64,000 bases of DNA from a virus. Shown here piece after piece: positions 44,681 through 51,865 of the stretch (its first letter is position 1; each line of letters begins with the position of its first letter). The notes under the pieces were generated by a model. That model saw only the letters and a program-made list of their open reading frames with translations. It had not been told where the DNA came from and searched no databases. Both the position numbers and the translations under genes were made by a program. The stretch is from positions 1 to 64,000 of the IMG/VR virus record IMGVR_UViG_3300025168_000077; one strand, written 5' to 3'.

Positions 44681-45070
44681 ATGGAACCAGTAACTCTGAC
44701 AACTCTCGCTGTTCTTGCCGCACTGGGCACAGGCTTTGGTGCGGGTTGGGGATTGAAGCCTGACGCCAGCGTCAAAGCCCTTGAAGCTCAGACGGAAGCG
44801 ATTGAAGCCATGAATAATGGCAACCAGGCACTCGTCGATACGGTGCAAGAAGTTGCGGTGGAAGGAGCTAAACGAGAAACTGAGATTGCAGCTAAGCTCA
44901 CTGACCTGCCCCCGCCGTGCATTAAAGAAGTGGGCGGTGACCCCATGTCGCTACAGTGCATGTGGGCTCTCTGCATCCGTACGGGTGAGACGGATCGGCA
45001 ACGATGTGAGCCTGCTAAGTTGACGGACAAGTTGCTGGGTGCTTATAGTTGCCCTGAGCCACAACCATAG
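44681..45070 (+). CDS. TM plus coiled-coil protein, possible inner-membrane spanin
   Basis: 129 residues from ATG 44681. One N-terminal hydrophobic segment (VTLTTLAVLAALGTGFGAGW), then a helical charged region (EAQTEAIEAMNNGNQALVDT) and a Cys/Pro C terminus (LPPPCIKEVGG, CMWALCIRTGETDRQRCEP). TM plus coil near the endolysin suggests an i-spanin-like role, but the Cys-rich end is unusual. A GTG at 44660 would overlap the previous stop and add seven residues. Confidence 0.5.
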   Translation: MEPVTLTTLAVLAALGTGFGAGWGLKPDASVKALEAQTEAIEAMNNGNQALVDTVQEVAVEGAKRETEIAAKLTDLPPPCIKEVGGDPMSLQCMWALCIRTGETDRQRCEPAKLTDKLLGAYSCPEPQP

Positions 45071-45079
45071 GGGTGATTC

Positions 45080-45388
45080 ATGGACATCAAAGAGTTTGCT
45101 CTTCCCATTGCCACTCTGGTGTTTGCCTCGGGTATTTCGTTTGCTTCTCTTGAATCTTCTGCGCAAGACGTAGAAGACATGGATGTACGACTGACTGTGC
45201 TTGAATCCAAGAAAGCCGTCACCAACACTCGGCAAGAGGTGGTTGATGTCAAGATTGAAGGTGTGGAGCAGCGTCTTGATAAGATGGAAGACATTGTTCA
45301 AAAGATGCTGGAAAACCAACAGAAGCAGGCGGTTAATATCGCTCAAATCTGCCAAGCAACCAACGCCAACTGTAGTAGTGGTAACTGA
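45080..45388 (+). CDS. Signal-anchored coiled-coil protein (lysis region)
   Basis: 102 residues. Residues 5-22 (EFALPIATLVFASGISFA) look like a signal-anchor, followed by about 70 residues of predicted coiled coil (VDVKIEGVEQRLDKMEDIV) and a short tail. Membrane topology with a periplasmic coil would suit a spanin or a phage membrane accessory. Located directly before the endolysin gene. Confidence 0.5.
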   Translation: MDIKEFALPIATLVFASGISFASLESSAQDVEDMDVRLTVLESKKAVTNTRQEVVDVKIEGVEQRLDKMEDIVQKMLENQQKQAVNIAQICQATNANCSSGN

Positions 45389-45389
45389 A

Positions 45390-45965
45390 ATGCGTCCATT
45401 GATTTTGGACTACATCGAATCTCTGGGTCACACCGTCTTTGAGTCGGGTGAGTACAACCTCAACATCATTGGGATCCGAAGTCGGAGCCACAAGCCAAAC
45501 AGCTTTGACGATCGAATCTGCGTAGTGTTTAAGGACGAGCAAGGCTGGGTGACGCGCACCTGGGAGTGCACGACTGAGCCCGGTAAGTATTGGTTGGAGA
45601 ACCCCACTAACGTAAAAGGTACAGCCATTTTGGTACCTGGTCAGTACCGATCTGTGTGGAAGATCGACAAGCACCAAGGAAAGTATGACGCGCTCTGCCA
45701 AAGGAACGGTAACGTCAAGACTTACCGTGATAGCAATAAAGACGATGTTGTTGACCTTGATGTACAGTCTATTACTGAAGGCATGTATGGAATCAATATC
45801 CACAAGGCTGGGTCGGACTCGACGCAAGTAGACCGCTGGTCCGCAGGGTGTCAGGTATTCAGCCGCAGCGCCGACTTCGCAGAGTTCATGTCGATTTGCT
45901 ACGCGGCTAAAAACAAGTGGGGAAACTCATTTAGCTACACCTTGATTGACGAACCGGAGTTCTAA
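45390..45965 (+). CDS. YkuD-like endolysin (L,D-transpeptidase-type fold)
   Basis: 191 residues. The core GINIHKA (His138) followed after 15 residues by WSAGCQVF (Ser151, Cys154) is the His...[S/T]xGC catalytic pattern of YkuD-type Cys enzymes. Related phage proteins serve as peptidoglycan-cleaving endolysins. No signal peptide is seen, so export would use a holin. ATG 45390 lies just after the upstream stop; an alternative in-frame start inside the previous gene has no support. It is coupled by TAATG to a TM coiled-coil gene. The cut bond cannot be told from sequence. Confidence 0.68.
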   Translation: MRPLILDYIESLGHTVFESGEYNLNIIGIRSRSHKPNSFDDRICVVFKDEQGWVTRTWECTTEPGKYWLENPTNVKGTAILVPGQYRSVWKIDKHQGKYDALCQRNGNVKTYRDSNKDDVVDLDVQSITEGMYGINIHKAGSDSTQVDRWSAGCQVFSRSADFAEFMSICYAAKNKWGNSFSYTLIDEPEF

Positions 45966-46270
45966 TGGAAGCGTTGGTCGATTCACTGTTAGCGGACGGC
46001 CACCTCGGAGTTTTTGCCGCGTTTCTTATGTTTCAGTTCTTCACCATGCAGAAACGACTGGACAAACTTGTAGAGGGGTTCCAAGAGCAACTCGATCAGC
46101 TCCGCAAAGAATACGGAGATCGATCTGAGAAGATGCGTGAACGGTACGACAAAGTAATCGATGAATACCGCGACACAGCAGACAGCCAGTCTAAAGACTT
46201 TCTCATTACGCGCACCAAAGTGCACAATGACATTGTCTCTAAGCTTGATCGGATCTTAGAAAGGAAGTAG
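45965..46270 (+). CDS. Holin-like TM protein with long coiled coil
   Basis: 101 residues: residues 11-27 (DGHLGVFAAFLMFQFFT) are one TM helix, then a highly charged coil (FQEQLDQLRKEYGDRSEKMR). One-TM holins and XhlA-like haemolysin accessory proteins have this shape. ATG overlaps the endolysin stop. Three bases later the convergent HTH gene ends. Confidence 0.55.
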   Translation: MEALVDSLLADGHLGVFAAFLMFQFFTMQKRLDKLVEGFQEQLDQLRKEYGDRSEKMRERYDKVIDEYRDTADSQSKDFLITRTKVHNDIVSKLDRILERK

Positions 46271-46273
46271 CCG

Positions 46274-46594
46274 TTAAGCCACTTCTTCTTTTTTTGGTCG
46301 TTTTGCCCACCGACCAGGACCCACTCGTGCAGCTTGCCGCGCTCTTTCTGCCATGTCTACCAGTCGCACCAGCCAGTCAGCGTAGTCTTTGGGCTCATGC
46401 GCACCTTGCACAGGCGCCTGCGAAAACGCTTCCGCTACTCCCTTTACGTGACGGATAGTCGGCAACCTTTTACCTGACTCAATGCGACTGACTTCAGGCT
46501 GAGACAAACCCGATCGACGGGCCATCTCTGAGATAGACCAGTTACGTGAAGTCCGGTGTTGAAATAGAAAACGAATGAATGCACTGTCTGACAT
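46274..46594 (-). CDS. Cro/CI-type HTH transcription regulator
   Basis: 106 residues. Residues 8-58 are a helix-turn-helix of the Cro/C1 (HTH_3/XRE) family: SISEMARRSGLSQPEVSRIE contains the turn and recognition helix, followed by SGKRLPTIRHVKGVAEAF. The C-terminal half is basic, helical and lacks a protease or dimer domain seen in CI. It diverges from the replication operon with an operator palindrome between (46640-46653). AGGAGCAACC precedes the ATG. It probably represses replication genes and itself. No integrase is seen, so whether it controls lysogeny is open. Confidence 0.82.
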   Translation of the reverse strand: MSDSAFIRFLFQHRTSRNWSISEMARRSGLSQPEVSRIESGKRLPTIRHVKGVAEAFSQAPVQGAHEPKDYADWLVRLVDMAERARQAARVGPGRWAKRPKKEEVA

Positions 46595-46613
46595 GGTTGC
46601 TCCTTAGACCACA

Positions 46614-46642
46614 ACGGTAGCCTATCTTTCGACATTGTGCAA
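46614..46642 (-). promoter_or_regulatory. Predicted promoter of the HTH regulator
   Basis: On the minus strand, TTGCAC (46642-46637) and TACCGT (46619-46614) are 17 bases apart. The -35 overlaps the end of the palindrome at 46640-46653. Confidence 0.45.
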
Positions 46643-46653
46643 GTATATACTTG
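46640..46653. promoter_or_regulatory. Operator palindrome between divergent promoters
   Basis: CAAGTATATACTTG is a perfect 14-bp inverted repeat. Its two ends overlap the -35 boxes of the leftward (TTGCAC) and rightward (TTGACG) promoters, so one dimer of the HTH protein bound here could block both. The binding protein is inferred from gene position. Confidence 0.65.
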
Positions 46654-46679
46654 ACGCAGTGGTAGACCTCCTATAGTCT
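46651..46679 (+). promoter_or_regulatory. Predicted promoter of the replication operon
   Basis: TTGACG (46651-46656) with TAGTCT at a 17-base spacing (46674-46679); a TATAGT hexamer at 46672-46677 overlaps it at 15. The context ACTTGACGCAGTGGTA recurs with one change at 55036. Confidence 0.55.
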
Positions 46680-46702
46680 ATGGGCCAGGAGAAAACGACA
46701 CC

Positions 46703-48643
46703 ATGAGAATCCAGCCTCATTACAAGTTTACAGTGAGCACGAATAGCGACCTTGGTTTGGCCACGTCGTTGTTGTCAATCGAAATGACGATACCTGGTAC
46801 TCTCGTTTACGGGCGGACTGAAAGTAACCGCCGTGTTCGTCTTTCCAAACTAATCGAGCAGGGTAACGCGGAGGTTTCTGAATGTGTGGTCATGTCCCCT
46901 ATTCATGGAGCGTGGCTTACAGAGCGCGCAATACTCTCTTTAGGTGCAAGCTACGAGTTCTCGCCGCATTACACCGACGGCTATGATCTGACTGGATGGT
47001 CGGACGAAGAGGAGTCTCGAACTCGCCTACACGAGATGGGCAAGCTGGCGGCAATGTACAGCGTGTCCAGCGGCGAACTCAAGAGCCATGTGATTGAGAT
47101 GGCGACTCCCTACCAGTTTATGAATGTCGCATGGTGCGGCTCTCGGCCCGCATCGATGAATGTTTGGGCCTGTGGTAGCGGCAAAACGCTGGGTGCAATC
47201 ATGTCAGCACTGGCTAAATCAGGGCCAGTTCTTGTCGTAGCTCCGGCCAAGGCTCGTCACGTATGGTGGTCTCAGGTGCAAGAGTACACCAACATCATGC
47301 CGTTTCGCATCCGACCGGCGTCAGGGCGCCGGAAGAAGGGCGGTACACTGGATGAGTACTTGCTCAAGTGCCGCCTTGAAAACACCCGACCCTTTGTCAT
47401 TATCGGGGCAGAGTCACTGGCAGACAACATGAACGCGGCGCGGAGCGTAGAGCCGACGACGCTGATCCTTGACGAGATACACACTCACGGCAGTCGTAAA
47501 AGATGGACCGCTATCCAAGAAGCTGACGGCAGTGTCTCTTTTGAAAGGAAGCGTACAGCTGCGAGCAGCCGGGTCAACTCTAAAGTCAGCCGGGAAACCC
47601 GCGCTGTTGCTGTGATGGACATCAGTAGACTTCCGTCTTTGCAGAGACGCATCGGGCTTACGGCGACGCCCTTGGACGATGGCAGGCCACGCAGACTTTG
47701 GAGTCAGCTTGACCTTCTCTCTCCTGGGGGCTTTAGCCATAGCTATTCGCGCTTTGCTTTGCGTTATTGTGATGCCCGCCCTGGGCAATACGGTGGCCTT
47801 GACGACTCTGGTAGCAGTCGCATTGATGAACTAAAAGCTCGCTGTTCTTTTCTCGTACACGAAGTGCCTTACTCTGAGAGCCATGCGGCCTTGCCAGATA
47901 CACGGGTGCAGGTCGTTTACTTGAGCAACTCTCAGCTCAACAGGGCAGAGCGTTGGAGTGATGACCAAACGTTTGGTCAAGCAATCAAGGGCATAGCAAA
48001 GCAAGTAAAGTCAGAAGGAGCGTCTGCAAAAGAGCGCGTTGTGGAAGCGCGACTGGCGGAAGCATGCTCAAAAAAGAGGCGCTACGTCACAGACGAAGTT
48101 CTCGAAGGTTTGAAGGGAGGAGGTAAGGTTGTTGTGTTCACAGCAAGGCGTCGGGAGACCGAGCTTTGGGCACACGCCGTCCGTCGTGAGGTCACCCGTG
48201 GAGATGAGGCGCAAGGGAAGGTGCCTGTCTGGGTGGCCCACGGCGGCATTCCTGAATCAGAAAGGGACGCCATGGTGGATTCTTTTAGAGAGTCGACTGG
48301 TCCATGCTGCTTGATCGCGACAGGTCAAAGTGTCGGCACCGGTGTCGATGGTATGCAGACCGCAGACCTTGCCATCTTTGCGATGCTTCCGTGGAAGCCG
48401 GGTGACTTTGTTCAGTGGAAGGGTCGCTTCGACCGTCTCGGAGGTAGCCCTACTCTTCTCAAGGTGATCGTTGCCGAGGGTACGTATGACACTCGTGTGG
48501 TTGACATCTTGGTCGACAAGTTCGGTCCCATTGAATCTTTTCTGAAAGCCGACGAGCTTGACGGCCTGGGAGAGAAGCTTCGGGGAACGGAAGACAAAGG
48601 GTCCATCTTGGACTCAATCATTACAAAACTGGGAGACAACTAA
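46703..48643 (+). CDS. SNF2-like DEAD/DEAH helicase
   Basis: 646 residues. Motif I ACGSGKT (about residues 156-162), motif II LILDEIH (254-260), motif III GLTATPLD (about 330), and in the C-terminal RecA domain VWVAHGGIPESERDAM and motif VI QWKGRFDRLGG. These define a superfamily 2 helicase of SNF2/Swi2 type, which moves on duplex DNA and remodels it. N-terminal 140 residues lack a named domain. The rightward promoter and operator are just upstream, so it is probably the first gene of the early replication operon. AGGAGAAAACGAC precedes the ATG. Confidence 0.85.
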   Translation: MRIQPHYKFTVSTNSDLGLATSLLSIEMTIPGTLVYGRTESNRRVRLSKLIEQGNAEVSECVVMSPIHGAWLTERAILSLGASYEFSPHYTDGYDLTGWSDEEESRTRLHEMGKLAAMYSVSSGELKSHVIEMATPYQFMNVAWCGSRPASMNVWACGSGKTLGAIMSALAKSGPVLVVAPAKARHVWWSQVQEYTNIMPFRIRPASGRRKKGGTLDEYLLKCRLENTRPFVIIGAESLADNMNAARSVEPTTLILDEIHTHGSRKRWTAIQEADGSVSFERKRTAASSRVNSKVSRETRAVAVMDISRLPSLQRRIGLTATPLDDGRPRRLWSQLDLLSPGGFSHSYSRFALRYCDARPGQYGGLDDSGSSRIDELKARCSFLVHEVPYSESHAALPDTRVQVVYLSNSQLNRAERWSDDQTFGQAIKGIAKQVKSEGASAKERVVEARLAEACSKKRRYVTDEVLEGLKGGGKVVVFTARRRETELWAHAVRREVTRGDEAQGKVPVWVAHGGIPESERDAMVDSFRESTGPCCLIATGQSVGTGVDGMQTADLAIFAMLPWKPGDFVQWKGRFDRLGGSPTLLKVIVAEGTYDTRVVDILVDKFGPIESFLKADELDGLGEKLRGTEDKGSILDSIITKLGDN

Positions 48644-48813
48644 TGGACTTGACGGATGAACGATTCCACCGCCGCAAGGTGCCGTGGGCTTCTCTTGTTA
48701 AAGAGGGCATTGAACCTCAATCGGTTGTGATTGAAGCACAACGACAAGGTTTGTGGAAGCTGGCTGAGAGTGCGGCTACTCGTATTCGCAACTGCAAGAA
48801 TGGGTCTGCTTGA
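48643..48813 (+). CDS. Hypothetical 56-residue protein
   Basis: Encodes MDLTDERFHRRKVPWASLVK and continues with a helical, Arg/Ala-rich C terminus (LWKLAESAATRIRNCKNGSA). Its ATG overlaps the helicase stop (TAATG) and its TGA overlaps the nuclease start (TGATG), so it sits tightly in the operon. Coupling is the main support; the function is unknown, perhaps a small partner of the helicase or nuclease. Confidence 0.6.
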   Translation: MDLTDERFHRRKVPWASLVKEGIEPQSVVIEAQRQGLWKLAESAATRIRNCKNGSA

Positions 48814-49796
48814 TGGATGGCATCTTGATTGACGCAGGTCGCTCCTCTCGTGGGTGGTCTCGGATTGGGACCTTCTTTCGTTGCCCTCAGCTCTTCGCTT
48901 ATGGGGAACGCTTGAACTTAGAGATGATTCCTGCCGACGCACTTACGCGTGGGAGTATGGGGCATGTCATGCAGGCTCACCTGCACGCTATCTACGGCGC
49001 CAAGCAGGGGGGCTGCTGGGTAGACGACAAGTGGATCGATGACCCTGACATGCTCATGAAGCCCGAAGACGCGTTGTATGCGTACTGCGAGGCGAATGGG
49101 GGGCATGACTTTATTGATCGAATGCTTGAGACATTCAGACGCTACCTCTACCAGTTCCCTGAATCACCGGGCCGCATCTTGTCGGTTGAGCATCAAGTAA
49201 CTGCGGTGCTGGGTGAGAAGAACGGAGAGTGGGGGATGTGGGTAGTTCACCCGAAGGACCAAGACTTCCCACGAGACGCTGCAAAGATTCGAGCCTGTGA
49301 TGAAGGCATCATCAAGCCGTCACCCCTCAATGTACCTGGTCACCCCGATCACGGTAAGGCGGTGTCCCTTACTCGCAGAATGGACATGTCAACAAGGGAC
49401 AGGTCCGGTAGGTCGTATGTCTGGGATCACAAGCATCAGGCGAGGGTACAACCAGGCCGAAGCGTGGACGCTTACGCAATCGACGGAGGGTTTGCAGCTT
49501 TCCGCATCATGGGTCGTCAGTTGTACGGAGCAGACTTCGGAGGCGTGTCGTTGAACTTGATCCAAACGACTGCCCCTTGGCGAGTTGCTCGCCCCATGGT
49601 ACCGACTACTCCTCATCGTGATCGACACTTTGCAGAGATGCTCTGGCGAGCGGAGCACCAACTCGCACGGCTCGATGTGGATACGCCCGACCACTGGTCC
49701 TGGCCAAAGGTTCAGCACGAAACGGCTTGTGTTGGCCGGTACGGATCGTGTGCTGGGATCAAGCTTTGCTTCTACGGAGAAGCTGGTAAGTACTGA
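48813..49796 (+). CDS. Cas4/RecB-like PD-(D/E)XK nuclease with Fe-S cysteines
   Basis: 327 residues. Cys24 (FFRCPQLFAY) and a C-terminal C-x6-C-x5-C group (in CVGRYGSCAGIKLC) are the 1+3 Cys arrangement of the 4Fe-4S cluster in Cas4/AddB-type nucleases. GSMGHVMQAHLHA gives the early His (His51), and SYVWDHKHQAR holds the Asp-x-Lys active-site segment. Such enzymes are 5'-3' or flap exonucleases in recombination. ATG 48813 overlaps the stop of the 56-residue gene. Next genes are a Sak4-like ATPase and a single-strand binding protein, consistent with a recombination set. Confidence 0.8.
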   Translation: MDGILIDAGRSSRGWSRIGTFFRCPQLFAYGERLNLEMIPADALTRGSMGHVMQAHLHAIYGAKQGGCWVDDKWIDDPDMLMKPEDALYAYCEANGGHDFIDRMLETFRRYLYQFPESPGRILSVEHQVTAVLGEKNGEWGMWVVHPKDQDFPRDAAKIRACDEGIIKPSPLNVPGHPDHGKAVSLTRRMDMSTRDRSGRSYVWDHKHQARVQPGRSVDAYAIDGGFAAFRIMGRQLYGADFGGVSLNLIQTTAPWRVARPMVPTTPHRDRHFAEMLWRAEHQLARLDVDTPDHWSWPKVQHETACVGRYGSCAGIKLCFYGEAGKY

Positions 49797-49849
49797 GCCA
49801 CTTTGTTATTTTGATTTCTGACTGTTCGAGAACCCACTACGGAGAAACC

Positions 49850-50833
49850 ATGACCCAAGAAGATGGGCTGCCTACTGTTATGATTACAGTGTATGGCCAG
49901 CCAAAGAAACGAAAGACAAGCGACATGCTGGCAGCGTTCCCCAACGCACTGTTCATTGGGGTGCCATCTGCACTTTCTTTAGTCGCTCAAAACGAACTCG
50001 GCTTTTCGCCGTCTGTCTACCCAGACCCGCCTCAGGGGTTACCAGAGTTGGTGGCTTTGCTCACTCAGCTGAGCGAACAAGACCTGGCGTCTCAGTGTGG
50101 GGCCGTTGTCATTGATGACGCAAGCCACTTGTGCAAGCTATCAATGCTGCGGTGGGAAGAAGAAGCGCCGACGGGTCGATCAGGAAAGAAGGATCGCTTT
50201 TACCAGTACCAACAACTGGACCGCCACCTTCTTCAACTTGCAGGATTAGCGAGACACTTAGGTGTACACATGGCCATGAACTTCCACGAACGGATGCCTG
50301 GCTCGAATGCGGACGGTCACTTCTGCCCTGGCGGACCCGACGTTCCATCTCGTAACCAGGTGAAGACACTTCCCTCCTGGTGTGACATCAACGTGCGCGC
50401 AATGATTGATCCTTCGTACCCTGATCCGTGGTTTGCGGGCTCATACTACTGCGACCCCACCGACCCTGAGTGGATCACTGGAGATCGCACTGGGGTTTGC
50501 AAGAGCAAGACTCCCGGTAACCTTCGTGAGATCCTTCGGGCGAGCAAGTCAAACTACCATCTTGGTAGAGTTCAGGGGCTTGAGTGGCAGGACGAAGTTG
50601 CCGACTCTGTTGCGTCGGCCTTAACGCAGGACGTACCTGTGAAAGAGGCCATCGAACAAGCCGTTTCGGGTAGAAAAAATGAACCTCTTCACTTGCGTTG
50701 GGCTTGCCAAGACGGTATTGCAAGGGGTATACTCGCTAAGCAGCAATCTCGAAGCCTCTTTGACTTCGACCCGGAGCCTGAAGAACCCACCACAAACGGT
50801 GTGTCTTTGCCGCCTCCACCACCATCTTCCTGA
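49850..50833 (+). CDS. Sak4-like RecA-fold ATPase with degenerate Walker A
   Basis: 327 residues from ATG 49850 (GGAGAAACC before it). A P-loop-like GQPKKRKTSD (residues 16-25) lacks the usual second glycine (Arg in its place), and Walker B is AVVIDDASHL. The gene order (Cas4-like nuclease, Sak4-like ATPase, single-strand-binding-like protein) matches phage recombinase modules. The C terminus is polyproline. Function: probable single-strand annealing or strand exchange. It could be a non-hydrolysing variant because of the P-loop. Confidence 0.62.
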   Translation: MTQEDGLPTVMITVYGQPKKRKTSDMLAAFPNALFIGVPSALSLVAQNELGFSPSVYPDPPQGLPELVALLTQLSEQDLASQCGAVVIDDASHLCKLSMLRWEEEAPTGRSGKKDRFYQYQQLDRHLLQLAGLARHLGVHMAMNFHERMPGSNADGHFCPGGPDVPSRNQVKTLPSWCDINVRAMIDPSYPDPWFAGSYYCDPTDPEWITGDRTGVCKSKTPGNLREILRASKSNYHLGRVQGLEWQDEVADSVASALTQDVPVKEAIEQAVSGRKNEPLHLRWACQDGIARGILAKQQSRSLFDFDPEPEEPTTNGVSLPPPPPSS

Positions 50834-50889
50834 CGGTTTCCGTCTGGACCTCGGGCCTGACGCCCACCACTACAACAATGGAGCCAACA

Positions 50890-51471
50890 ATGGCTATCAA
50901 CATTCCTCCCGGTGCATTTAAAGACATCCGTAGTTTCGGAGCTGGCGCACCTGACGCTGGCGTTTACGCAGTAAAGATCTTGCGGATTGAATCCAATCCC
51001 AATGACAAGCCTGGTAAGCGTCGGTTCCACTTGCAGTTCGACAATGGGTTCACCATGTTCACATTTGTGAATGTTCCCTTCGAGAACGGCCAAGCAATCG
51101 CGGGTCTCTCTGAGAACCAAACTCGCGGTCAACTGGCTAACCTGCGAACAATCCTTGAGTCTCTCGGATACGACGGGTCGACTCTTGACTCGGGTAACGT
51201 GACCGATGATTGGTTCCTTCACGCCAACAACCACGGTCGCCAAGGCTACGTTGACTTCGTTCCTTCTCAGAAGGGCGTGACCGGATCTTACAACGAGGTC
51301 AAGGGTTGGCTTAACCAGTCCGCCTACGAAGCTCGTAAAGACAACGGTGCTACCGCACAAAGCGCACCTGCCAGTGCTCCTGTGCCTTCCGCCGCGACTA
51401 ACGGAGTTGCACCCTCCGCTGGTGCTGTCCTGCCCCCTCCACCAAGTGTGGCTCAGGGCATCATCAGCTAA
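50890..51471 (+). CDS. Probable single-strand DNA-binding protein (DUF669-like)
   Basis: 193 residues. A beta-rich core (AGVYAVKILRIESNPNDKPG and RRFHLQFDNGFTMFTFVNVP), then helical segment NQTRGQLANLRTILESLGYD and a tail of Ala/Pro/Val ending PPPSVAQGIIS. OB-like strands and location next to a Sak4-like ATPase suit an SSB-type protein; no acidic tail typical of bacterial SSB is seen. ATG 50890 follows GGAGCC. Confidence 0.55.
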   Translation: MAINIPPGAFKDIRSFGAGAPDAGVYAVKILRIESNPNDKPGKRRFHLQFDNGFTMFTFVNVPFENGQAIAGLSENQTRGQLANLRTILESLGYDGSTLDSGNVTDDWFLHANNHGRQGYVDFVPSQKGVTGSYNEVKGWLNQSAYEARKDNGATAQSAPASAPVPSAATNGVAPSAGAVLPPPPSVAQGIIS

Positions 51472-51491
51472 AGTTGCGGCTTGAGTCGTCA

Positions 51492-51525
51492 CTACCACGA
51501 GGTCCGGTGGTGGCGGCTTTTATTT
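51492..51525 (+). terminator. Rho-independent terminator after the SSB-like gene
   Basis: CTACCAC pairs with GTGGTGG (one wobble), extended by outer pairs, followed by CTTTTATTT. It ends the first half of the replication operon. The rest of the 157-base gap shows no gene. Confidence 0.7.
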
Positions 51526-51628
51526 AGACCAGGGGAGTTGTCCTTTACTTCCCGGAAAGTCCAGCAGGAAGGCATGTGGATGGTCGAATAGATGCCTTGA
51601 CCTCAACCCTTACCTTTTAGGAGAAAAA

Positions 51629-51853
51629 ATGTTTTTAGAGTTTAAACGAAAGCAGCGTTCAATACAGCCCCTAAATACAGACGAGCGAGTGGCCATTAAT
51701 ACTAAGGCAATTGCTTATGTACTTCCCCTTAAGGGCGAAGGGACTTGCATTGTACTGATGGCTGCGCACCCAGAAGATCCCTCGGTTCTGGTTCAAGAAT
51801 CCTACGATTATGTTTTAGACAGACTTTTTGTTGACGCAGACGAGTCGTCTTGA
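51629..51853 (+). CDS. Hypothetical 74-residue protein
   Basis: A short beta-rich protein: INTKAIAYVLPLKGEGTCIV and LVQESYDYVLDRLF. The layout INTxxIxxV...VxESYDxV is common in small bacterial and phage proteins of unknown role. TTTAGGAGAAAAA before the ATG. Precedes the DNA polymerase. Confidence 0.65.
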   Translation: MFLEFKRKQRSIQPLNTDERVAINTKAIAYVLPLKGEGTCIVLMAAHPEDPSVLVQESYDYVLDRLFVDADESS

Positions 51854-51865
51854 GAGTAGAAGATC

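Noticed and set aside
50689-51498. 269-residue minus-strand frame over the SSB-like gene
   Set aside because: Antisense shadow; crosses the plus-strand terminator and two real genes.
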